Made by a program: the position numbers and the translations under genes. 64,000 nt of DNA from Mytilus californianus (Eukaryota > Mollusca > Bivalvia > Mytilida > Mytilidae). The notes under the pieces are model-generated. The model did not search any database, was not told the origin of the DNA, and saw only the letters and a list, made by a program, of their open reading frames with translations. Location of the stretch: the NCBI RefSeq assembly GCF_021869535.1, contig NW_026262593.1, positions 57,029,318-57,093,317 of the forward strand, read 5' to 3'. Positions 38,801 through 50,500 of this stretch are shown in pieces (the first letter of the stretch is position 1; each line of letters starts with the position of its first letter).

Positions 38801-41800
38801 CCGAGTTCACCCTATTTTTGATGGGATTTTATATTTGGGTTTCTCAATCTAGTTTTCCTGGATGTTTTTTTTTTTATTGTTGTTCGGAGCTTTTTTTTTA
38901 TGTCAACAATATTTGTTATCACATGTATAATACCTATAATCTTAAATTAACCCGTGGTTGTCTTTTCAAACAGTTTCGAAGTTGACGTGTACATGAATAA
39001 ATATGAAATATTTGATATTGTTTAGAAAAAAGTTGCTGCATGGTTGAAATCAAAACGGGTAACAAATTAAATATATATATATTAAATGTCTGAATAATAG
39101 CCAACGACAAATCTTACGATCGAGGCGATGAATCATATAAATATGATACAGTAAACTTCAAAATGTAATATATAATAAGCAAGTTTCAAAGGGTACAAAA
39201 TCACCAAAACTATAGTAAAATCATGAACAAATAATATAAATATGATACAGTACACTACAAAATATAATATATAATAAGCAAGTCTCAAAGGGTACAATCA
39301 CCAAAACTATAGTAAAATCATGAACAAATATTAAATATTTCGGATAACTAATATCCTCAATCAGTCAAATGATTCTTATCTTGACACGTGGTAGTCGAAC
39401 TGAAATAATTATCTAGATCGTCATTCAAATTATCACGAATCAATATGCCGGTAATTTTTTTCAATATTGATGTTTGGGACGATGAATAAATTCCTAAAAA
39501 CTTTGAGAGTCCTGTACTGAAGCCTGGGTTACAGGAAACAAGTCATGATAGGAACTCATTTTATGTTTTTTCATTGATGCCCTCTGGGGAAACTATCCAT
39601 AACTTTCTTATCCAAAAACATTCCCTAGCAAGTCTATCGGCCCTTCACACACCCTCGTTGTGGTCTATGATAGTGATGGTAAGGTTTTTGAGATCAGATT
39701 GGGCGTGTCCAGGTGATCTGAAATGACGACATACGGGGAGGTCGGGCTTGCAAGTGTAGTCACTTCGATGACCATTCATGCGTTTGTTGAATGGCTATTC
39801 TGTCTCACCAACATACTGTATTCCACATCGACACTGAAGAAGGTATACAACAGTCTGTGTTTTGCTTGTTACTTTGCAATATATAGTGTATACGGACCCA
39901 GTAGAGTGGCAGTAAATGATTGAGTATTCATTATTTGTTGGCAAGTCAGACATCGTCTGTTACCACACGACTTGCACCATCTTGCAGTTGAAAAGCTTTT
40001 ATTAGAGGAGACATCAGCTCTCATAAATAAGTCTTTCAGATTTTTTTTGGTCTTCGAAAAGCTAAGGCAGGAGGTTTGGGAAAGATCTTCTATTATTTTG
40101 GATGTTTTGCAATAATCTGCCAATTGGCACGGATGATATTTTAACATACAATCCTGCCTTTACTAAACTTTCCCATCTCATCCGTGCTAATTGGCAGATT
40201 ATTGCCAAACACCCAAAAGTATCCAAGATCTTTCCCAAGCCTCTTGTCTTAGCTGTCTGAAAGACTTATTTTTGAGAGCTGATGTCTCCTCTAATAAAAT
40301 CTCTTAAACTGCAGGATTTTGCAAGTCATGTGGTAACAGACGATGTATACCTCCTTCAGTGTCGATGTGGTATGCAGTGTTTTGGCGAAACAGAATAGCC
40401 ATTCAACAAACACATGAATGGTCATCGAAGTGACTACACCTGCAAGCCCGACCTCCCCGTACGACCTTGATCACCTGGACACTTCAAAACTGCTCTCAAT
40501 AAACAATATAATCACTATCAAAGACCTCAACGAGTGTTGGTCAAGGGCCGACAGACTTACTCGGGAAGGTTTTTTGATAAGAAAGTTAAGGACAGTTTCC
40601 CCGGAGGGCATCAATGAAAAAACATAAAATGAGTCCCTACCATGACTTGTTTACTGTAACTTAGTCTTCAGTACAGGACTCTCACATTTTTAAGGAATTT
40701 ATTTCTCCTCTCAAGCATCAATATTGAAAAATTTACCGGCGAATTGATTCGTCATAATTTGTATGACGATCAAGATTATTATTTCAGTTCGACTACCACA
40801 TGTCAAAAAAAGAACCATTAGACATTTTAACGATAAAGGATATTAGTTATCTGAAATATTTAATATTTGTTCATGATTTTACTACTCTTTTGGTGATGTG
40901 TTACCCTTTCAGATATGTTTATTACATATATATATATATATATATAAGTCTAGCGATTTGCACAACGATACTAATATAAGATGGTATTATACGAAGATGT
41001 TGTTAATAAATCGTGTTGACAAATATTTCGGCTTAACAAATAGCCTTCTTCAGTGTCAATTATTTTAACAATACTGATTATATGTATAAAAATAGCTCAA
41101 TAATACAGGTAAGTTTTGGTCTATTGATTTAATCCAAAATCCTGAACATCATAATATAAAACAAAACTCAATACTCAAATATACGTGACTGTGTATATTT
41201 ACATCCCAAAATGAGTGAAAAATAAAACTTAGTATTTTTTATTGATGCCGTTTGGATGATGTACATTTAGTTCCTTTATCCAAAAGCTTTCCCGAACCTG
41301 TCGCTGGGCATCACTCCAGTGAATGTTCTGTTCAATCACTAGGATCTTCATGCGGTTAAAGTCATCAAGTTTGTGACCAGACTGTCTGAAATGCTGAGAA
41401 ACTGGGAGAAGTGGCTTCTTAAAGATATCACTCCTATGGCCATGAGGCGTTTGTGGAAAGGCTGCTTTGACTCACCAACATATTGGAGGCCACAAACCGA
41501 ACATTCTAGAATGTAAATAACATTCATACTTTTGCAGTTAACATTGCAAAATATCTTATAGTTATTTTCGGTTGCCTTACTGTGAAAAGTTGATGAGTGA
41601 TGCATCTGTAGGCAGCATTTGCAGCGTTTTTCATCACACGAACGACATTCTCCAGAAGTACTTCTATTATCTATTATCTTCAGCCCGCACCAGCAGGTTA
41701 CGCAGACTATTGGGTTGCCTAAAAGCTATCATGGGAGGCTCGGGAAAAATCTTGGATAGTTTGGAATTCTTTTCAAATGTTTTCCAATGCTCACGAATGA

Positions 41801-44541
41801 CACCGAAGCTGTTTTTGAGAGATGGGTGGTAAGTAAGAACACATGGAGTCCTTTTATTTTTCTTTTTATATTTGTATTCTAACAGTTTACTCCTTGGAAT
41901 AGTTTCCGCTTTCTGAAAGCCTTTTTGGATAGTTCTGTGTTTGTAGCCCCTTCTCTTCAAGCGGGTTTCGAGTTGACGTAGTTGTTTTTTAGTTGTTTCT
42001 GTGATGGAACATATTCGCTTGACTCTGAGTGCCTGACTGTACGGGATGCTCTTAGTACAATGAGCAGGATGACAACTTTTAGGGGACAGATATTGGTGAG
42101 TGTCAGTACGCTTAGAATATAGATCAGTGGATATGATGCCATCTGTGAGCGAGCTGGAGGTAACGAGGAAGGTGATTTTGGATTTAGATTTCTCATGAGT
42201 AAATTTGATACTTGGATGTATATTGTTGGCATGAGTGATGAATGTATCTAAATCCTCGTCACTTTTATTCCATTTCATATCCACATCATCTATAAATCTA
42301 AACCAGGAAAGCGGTTTTTCGATGGAAGATTCAAGGAGTTGTTTTTTTAATTTGCCCATAAATATGTTGGCATAAGATGGAGCCATTTTGGTGCCCATAG
42401 CAGTTCCATTAACTTGCAGATAATGATCTCCATCAAAAGTGAAGTTGTTGTTTTTGAGTACCAGCGTGAGCATTTTGACCAGGCATTCAGTAGGTGGATA
42501 TTTCACTGGTCGGGAATTCCAAACTTCTTTACATGCATCAATGCCATCTGCATGTGGAATATTCGTGTAGAGGGAGGTGACGTCCATAGAGACAAGTGTC
42601 GTGTCGGAGGGGAGTGGATTTAAGGCCTGCAATTTTCTAAGATAATCGATAGTATCTTTGATGTGAGATGGTAAGTCTTCAACATGTTGAAGAAGATGGA
42701 AGTCAACGAATTCCGATATTTTTTCGTCGGATGACCGTTCGCTTAAACTATAGGTCTTCCTGGGTTATTGTCCTTATGAATTTTAGGTAAAAGATAAAAT
42801 CTGCCCGGTTTTGGATTTTCTTGTTTCAAATATTTTAGAGTCTTTTCATCGATGAAACCATCGTTGAAACCATTTCTACCAAACTATCAGTTATGTCTCT
42901 GCTAAAAGATGTTGTAGGATCAGAGTCTAGTTTTTGGTAGAACCTTGCATCGCCAAGTTGTCGTTCAGCCTCTTGAATATAGGCAGATTTATCCATGACA
43001 ACCATTGCACTGCCTTTGCCTGCAGGTTTAATGACGATATTGTCGTTAGATCGTAAGTTTTTCAGTGCAGTTCGTTCTTCATTGGTAAGATTGTCAAAAG
43101 GTTTATTGTTATTTCTAGTATTTCTAATAATGTCCGACATAAAATTGTCAATAAATGATTCCAAGGTGGCATTTTGCTCGGTTTAGGGATCCAAGTACTC
43201 TTTTTTATAAATTTGTAGTTGTTCTCGTCTTCTGAAATTTCTGAGTCGCTATCCGAGCATCTGTTGTTATTCTCCTTCGGCGCGAAATATTCCTTAATGC
43301 GTAGACTTCTGGCAAAATTGTCAAGGTCTTCCGACAATTTCGTTTCATTGACAGGGGCAGGTAAAGGACAGAGATTTAAGCCTCTCGAGAGAAGAGATGT
43401 TTCAGCTTCCGTTAACTGGTGTTTGGAAAGATTGACAACAATGTTGGAGGGCGAATCAGTCTCTAGTGACCTACGTTTAAAGCGCCTTATTCGTTTTCTC
43501 TTTTTTTCAGATGGTAAAGAAGGATTGATATGTTCGATGCCATCCCTACGGAATTTTCTTTTCTGCCTTTCACTCAAATTTTGAGATTGTATGGTTGTTA
43601 TGTCTTTAAAGCGAGCACTGATAGCATCACAATTGTCAGATGTGAGATCTTTTTTGCAGCTATTAAAAAGGGTGTTATTTTCGCCAGTAAGAGTTTTCAG
43701 ATGTTCTTCGCAGTGTTGTTTGAGGAGGACCATTAACCGCTTGGAACAATGGTAGAGGGTTTGATCCCATTTGCGAAGTAATGTGTTGGATAAATTGCCA
43801 GATGTTTGTGGCATGAGCTTGATTTGTAGTCCGTTAGGAATACTTTCATTATACACATAATGGGTTAAATTAGATAAGTGGTGTTCAGTTCTAATTTGTT
43901 TTTGTTTAATAGCTCTTAGTTGTTTAAAATAATCATTGATGTTCATGATATAAGAGCTGAAAACTTAAATTCATTGGGATTATGTGAATAACATAATACA
44001 GGTCATTCAGAGGAAAAATAATATAGAAGTCTATAAAAAGGACCAAATTTACTATGTACCGGATCGTCTAGATATAAAAGGTTAACCAGGAAAGCGGTTT
44101 TTCGATGGAAGATTCAAGGAGTTGTTTTTCTAATTGTACATCATCCAAACGGCATCACTAAAAAATACTAAGTTTTATTTTTTACTCATTTTGGGATGTA
44201 AATATACACAGTCACATATATTTGAGTATTGAGTTTTGTTTTATATTATGATGTTCAGGATTTTGGATTAAATCAATAGACCAAAACTTACCTGTATTAT
44301 TGAGCTATTTTTATACATATAATCAGTATTGTTAAAATAATTGACACTGAAGAAGGCTTTTTGTTAAGCCGAAATATTTGTCAACACGATTTATTAACAA
44401 CATCTTCGTATAATACCATCTTATATTAGTATCGTTTTGCAAATCTCTAGACTTATATAATGTTTTCCTTATCTGCACAGTATCGTCTATTTTAGACGAT
44501 CCGGTACATAGTAAATTTGCTGGTTGGTCCTTTTTATAGAC

Positions 44542-44585
<44 letters not shown>

Positions 44586-47500
44586 TGTTAGAGGGGTATA
44601 AATTCAGAACAAACAACATTTTCCAAAAGACCAAAAAAAAGTGAAAAAGTATATTTTAACAAAACGCATTTGACTAACAGGTCGAACAACAAATGTTCTT
44701 AAACCCTGCTGACTGCCATTAGCGATTGCCAAATAAACGGATCACCGATGTAATAAATGGATCTTAATTATAAATTTAATACTAAACAGAAAACAATAAA
44801 CTTGCGGAAAAGATGGTATACCGCAACAAAAGGTGCAAGGGTTTTTGTACACCATATCCGGATTTCGACAATTAATGTCTCTTCGGTGATGTTAGGAATC
44901 GAAACGGTATTTGGAAAGCCATACAATTTACCTCAATTTAGGATAGACTCTTGAATTTTGAGGAGTCAAAATAGGATCAACGAATCATATAAACCTGAAG
45001 GCAAATATAATACAAGCCCAAATGAAAAAATATTAACAAGTCTAAATTGAAAACAACGTTCAAACCTATGATTGCGTTGGATAAAAACCGCAATTTTTAT
45101 ACGTGTGCATGGAAAACAAATTTCTTGTTAGAGGGGTATAAATTCAGCACAAACAACATTTTCCAAAAGACCGAAAAAAAGTGAAAAAGTATATTTTAAC
45201 AAAACGCATTTGACTAACAGGTCGAACAACAAATGTTCTTAAACCCTGCTGACTGCCATTAGCGATTGCCAAATAAACGGATCACCGATGTAATAAATGG
45301 ATCTTAATTATAAATTTAATACTAAACAGAAAACAATAAACTTGCACAAGATGGTATACCGCAAACAAAAGGTGCAAAGGTTTTTGTACACCATATCCGG
45401 ATTTCGACAATTAATGTCTCTTCAGTGATGTTAGGAATCTACTTTTTCACATTTTTTTTTTGGTCTTTTGGAAAATGTTGTTTGTGCTGAATTTATACCC
45501 AACGCAATCATAGGTTTGAACGTTGTTTTCAATTTAGACTTGTTTATATTTTTTCGTTTGGGCTTGTATTATATTTGCCTTCGGGTTTACATGATCCGTT
45601 CATCCTATTTTGACTCCTCAAAATTCAAGAGTCTATCCTAAATTGAGATAAATTGTATGGCTTTCCAAATACCGTTTCGATTCCTAACATCACCGAAGAG
45701 ACATTAATTGTCGAAATCCGGATATGGTGTACAAAAACCTTTGCACCTTTTGTTTGCGGTATACCATTTTTTCCGCAAGTTTATTGTTTTCTGTTAAGTA
45801 TTAAATTTATAATTAAGATCCATTTATTACATCGGTGATCCGTTTATTTGGCAATCGCTAATGACAGTCAGCAGGGTTTAAGAACAAAACGCATTTGACT
45901 AGCAGGCCATATAATTTACCTCAATTTAGGATAGACTCTTGAATTTTGAAAGAGTCGAAATAGGATGAACGGATCATAAAAACCCAAAGGCAAATATAAT
46001 ACAAGCCCAAACGAAAAAATATAAACAAGTCTAAATTGAAAACAACGTTCAAACCTATGAGTGCGTTGGATAAAAACCGCAATTTTTATACGTGTGCATG
46101 CAAAACAAATTTCTTGGTAAGGGGTCTAAATACAGCACAAACAACATTTTCCAAAAGACCAAATGAGTGAAAAAGTATATTTTAACAAAACGCATTTGAC
46201 TAGCAGGTCGAACAACTGATGTTCTTAAACCCTGCTGACTGCCATTGGCGATTGCCAAATAAACGGATCACAAGATGTAACAAAACAGATCTTATTATTA
46301 AACTATTACTAAACAGAAAACAATAAACTTGCGGAAAAGATGGTATACCGCAAACACGAGGTGCAAAAATTTGTACACCATATCCGGATTTCGACAATTA
46401 ATGTCTCTTCAGTGATGTTAGGAATCGAAACGGTATTTGGAAGGCCATACAATTTACCTCAATTTAGGATAGACTCTTGAATTTTGAAAGAGTCGAAATA
46501 GGATGAACGGATCATAAAAACCCGAAGGCAAATATAATAAAAGCCCAAACGAAAAAATATAAACAAGTCTAAATTGAAAACAACGTTCAAACCTATGATT
46601 GCGTTGGATAAAAACCGCAATTTTTATACGTGTGCATGCAAAACAAATTTCTTGGTAGAGGGGTCTAAATACAGCACAAACAACATTTTCCAAAAGACCA
46701 AATGAGTGAAAAAGTATATTTTAACAAAACGCATTTGACTAGCAGGTCGAACAACTGATGTTCTTAAACCCTGCTGACTGCCATTGGCGATTGCCAAATA
46801 AACGGATCACAAGATGTAACAAAACAGATCTTATTAATAAACTATTACTAAACAGAAAACAATAAACTTGCGGAAAAGATGATATATATATATATATATA
46901 TGGATAAATCCAAATGTAAGACTTGATGTTTTTTCAGTAGTTGTATATCTTATTCATTAATGTATGTTTTACAGAATCAGAAGATGATAGGTCTAATGCA
47001 GAAGGTAACCTTAATATGTTAAACAAACTATTATCATGTTGCTTTAAAATATAACATTGTGACCTGTGATATTATATAAGAAATCATTAAATTTTTCAAT
47101 CTAAACGAGATATACAAAAGTAATAATTAGAAGCAGTTTGATTGTCATCTGAAAGTTTGCGTGTGACAATAGCGATACATGATGGTTTTTATTCCATTTT
47201 CTTTACATCATCCAGTTCCATAAAGCTATTCTGACTGTATGTATCAAAAGTCACACACAAAATAAAGCAATATTTGTAGTTCGTAATCCATTAAATGAAC
47301 GCGGACTTTAACAAGGAAATAAAAAAACGACTTATAATTTGGAAAGGAAGGACAGAATGTTCTTTACAATACTAAAGTAATGTACTTGAGTATTGTAATG
47401 AATATTCTGCGAAATACATCGTTCTTAATCATATTGATACTAAACTAAATAATGAATTTCCATATAGCTACCAGTATTGCACCCATACACAACCAATTCA

Positions 47501-50500
47501 TCTAAGCATTACGTTAGTACATCTTAATCTTAAATTACGTTGTTAGTTTCAAGAGTGCAGCTGAGTGAACATATGAACAATCAATAAACAACTAAACTAT
47601 TAGAAAGTTGACTGCGGTGAAATTGTGATTAATTTCGATGATCCAATATTAAAGACATTTGGTTAACTAATATATGACGTAACTAATACATGACGTTCGA
47701 CGTTGAAATCAATTGAATTTTCCCTATTCCTCTAGCTTATTTGGAATAAAGAAACACACAGCGATGTTCACCGTTTTAGACTTTGCGGGTTTGTATCAAT
47801 CGCCTGTATACAAAGCAAATATCTCATAGGTGACAAGATAACCAAGGACTCGCGTCTCCAGTCTTGATGTACGTAGTAAAGGATTTCTGTTTTGCAAAAA
47901 AAAAAATGAACCAAGGGATCTAAATGCTTAAGTTGATGTTTTACCTTTGAAGTTTTACGGTCGTCGTCATAATTTGATTGACCGTTAACCAACATATTTG
48001 TCACAGATGATTACTGATATTTTCTCGATATTGACATCATAAAAACGATGTATTTGTACTAACGGTGAATAACACGGCATGTGAATGACAAAGTTCAATC
48101 ATCCGTATAATGTTTAAAGTTGTTTGTCTTTTCCTCGTTTTCATTCTTGAAAACGAAGTTACAATTTTTTTTTTTATTTTTTTTTCATGTAGGGGATTTT
48201 AATTGCTTCCTTAGTAATCTAGTGATTCCACGTTTGAAGAATTTGACTGATAAAATAATACAGCCTATCATATTTTTCACAGAAAAAAGAATACACTTCA
48301 TCAAATGGGATTCTGAATGTTACGGTCTTATATTTTTTGCCTTGTTGCAAACAAAATGCTGGGATGGAGCACTTCAGCTCTTGGAAAATGGATATGTAAG
48401 TGATGTGAAATACATCATCTACGCAATTATATTTTTTCATAGTTCAATATTTGTAAGACTTGAATCGGTAATGTCATTGGTAACTTCTCAATTGCCCTGT
48501 CTATTCAACTATGGAATAGAGAAAAGTTATTTATCATTTCTTTATGAAACCAAAGGTAAGTTTCTATTCATTTATCTTGATTACAATGGAGGAATCGTTA
48601 AGCTTGCTATAACGTAAGCTGTCTTCAAAAAAAATTACACATAGTGGTTTTAAATTTCAAATTTAATCTTCTGCTGTTTTGCATAATTTTCGAGTCATTC
48701 TAATAATTTGTGTCGTATATTATTCAGCGTTCAAATATATGTTTATCTTTCTGTATCTTCTTTTAAATATTTAAGTTGTTGGACAAAACCAGGTTATGGA
48801 CTGATGTGCACTTACATTCCCTATTTTAGAGAAACGTGGAAATACCTTCAGACTATTTCAAAAATTCTTTGTTTTTACATTTTTTACATTGATCCAAAAT
48901 TCTTTTGTTCACCACTACTCTGAAACTACACATCATTTCTGCTTTGAAAACAGAAAATGTGGTGTATATCTATAATAACAAAGATTTTTAAGCTATCACG
49001 CAAAAACTTTCTGAGAGGATACACTATTCAATAACATATAATTCGCTGTCAGGTCGGTTTATTTCGCTGAAAAAATCATGGCAAAAAATTCGTTTATGTG
49101 TATCTGATAAACAAATTGAAGACATCCGACGCTGGAGTTATTAACTAACACTATTTAGAGCAATATCTACTTATTTTGAAATCAAGTTTACTTCATGATC
49201 ATAATATGTATCTGATATCAAAGCGAATAACAATCACATTAAATTTGTTTAAATTTAGTGGCGGATGAAGATATTTGGAGGACGTTTTTTGAAAAAAAAT
49301 AATCGGCATTCCAATGTGAACAAACTGTTAGTATTTTGGTTGTTTTGATTGGTTGTTAATCGTTTTACTGCTTTCTAACAGATTTTTTTTCTGGTTGCAT
49401 ATGAACATAAAGTTTGTGAAATCATTGTTTGATAAATTTTGAATTCAATACAAAAGAAGACGTTTCCTGATTTATTTTATGTACATGTGATAACTGTAAC
49501 AAATACAAACAATGTAAATAAACGTGATGAATTCACAACTGAACCATAATTTTACCAAAGTAATATATAAGAAGATACTATTTAGCCTTGATTTTAGTTT
49601 AATTCCATGTGTAGTTATTGGAAATAAGTATATGACAAGGGATTTTGGATTATAGCCAACAACACATGTTTCCTTTTTATCAACCTATTGGTGATAATAT
49701 ATAAGATACAAATAACTGTTACACTATAATATTTAAAGGTTGTTAAATGTGAGGTATATTTAGTCGAGTACATATTTGTTGTGTATGTATATTTGATTTT
49801 TTTTTTAAATTGCGCCTAGTATTCTGATTTTTTTTAAATTTTCAATAGGATACTTTCTTATATGGTATTGTCTGTTAATTTTACCTAATATTTCCAGAAA
49901 TAAATATAACTGTAACATGCATTATAATTGTGCTTTGGCATGATTCATACTCGATAAAAGGTTATATTTTTTACCTTTTTTTTTATTCAGATTGGTATTC
50001 ATCATATCCTTGTCGGATGTGTCATATTAAAAGACGAATTCAACAATGGGAAAACAGAGAAACTCTTGAAGGAAAAACTGAAGCGTTTAGAAAAGTAATT
50101 TTTTGCAGAAAGATAACTTAATTAAAACAATTTGGTGATAATCATGAAGAGACATATGCTGCTTACGTTTCAGATACGGCTAGTATTTCACTACAACATC
50201 AAATTTTGCACTACAACATCAAATTTTGTAATCAGATATGCATTATATTATAATAGGATTCCATGTAACAGAAAAAAAAATGGTCAATGAAGTGCTACAG
50301 ATTAAATGGCTTTTGTCTTTCTTTTTTAGGCTTTTTTCAGCATTTAAAAGCTTGTAAAATTATATAAAGAAAGCATTGACAACATTGATAGTACTGATTT
50401 GGTCGTTTTTTTTACCAATTAACGTTTCATAGTTTTTTCTTGGGACCTTACCTTAGATTTCAAACAATGAACACACAGCCATTGAGTATATACAAATTTA

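Larger units (their letters stand above)
40946..44459 (-). mobile_element. Penelope-like element with inverted terminal repeats
   Basis: A ~3.5-kb element transcribed on the minus strand: right terminal repeat (44459-44135), a broken ORF (about 43946-41230) and left terminal repeat (41269-40946). Coding order is N-terminal region, RT, zinc knuckle, GIY-YIG nuclease, as in EN-containing PLEs. The terminal repeats are inverted relative to each other, a layout known for PLE pLTRs, which may be direct or inverted. Frameshifts near 43163, between 42835 and 42632, at 41667 and near 41430 make it non-functional. TA tracts flank both sides (40925-40945 and 44546-44583). Confidence 0.85.
44584..46880 (-). 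mobile_element. ~540-bp tandem array with hammerhead ribozymes (retrozyme-like)
   Basis: Unit starts by the landmark CTTGTTAGAGGGG/CTTGGTAGAGGGG lie at 44584, 45124, 46113 and 46651, giving periods of 540 and 538 bp. Units share CATTTGACTANCAGGTCGAA, CCTGCTGACTGCCATT, AATAAACGGATCAC, GGTATACCGCAA and CAAACCTATGATTGCGTTGG. An inverted partial unit (45439-45892) and a deletion-chimera (45893-46112) interrupt the array. No ORF is conserved. Each unit that reaches that far carries a type I hammerhead on the strand opposite to the unit reading given here, so the transcript sense is minus. Tandem non-coding units bounded by hammerheads are what define animal retrozymes, which give circular RNAs of unit length. 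The call rests on the ribozyme structure plus tandem layout. Confidence 0.75.
29568..46974 (+). other. Intron 6, 17.4 kb, a mobile-element nest
   Basis: If exons 6 and 7 are correctly joined, this single intron contains a CACTA-type transposon, a palindromic pair of PLE fragments, a near-complete PLE and a hammerhead-bearing tandem array. Sub-regions 29568-31680, 31750-32850, 32900-33110 and 35930-39125 show no feature I can support apart from short repeats listed separately. Confidence 0.5.

Noticed and set aside
39825..39850. CACTGAAGAAGG as a further hammerhead core
   Set aside because: No helix II partner or GAAA follows; the bases are antisense of the GIY-YIG coding region.
44584..46880. 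The tandem array as LTRs of an LTR retrotransposon
   Set aside because: There is no internal coding region between units, no primer-binding site or TG...CA termini; period and ribozyme fit a retrozyme-like array better.
48120..48617. 165-residue ORF as one intronless gene
   Set aside because: Its first part is poly-pyrimidine acceptor sequence and its last part follows a strong GTAAGT donor; only 48193-48395 fits the gene model.
49930..50121. Frame reading DWYSSYPCRMCHIKRR over exon 9
   Set aside because: Its phase is incompatible with exons 8 and 10, whereas the overlapping IGIHHILVGC frame fits both.
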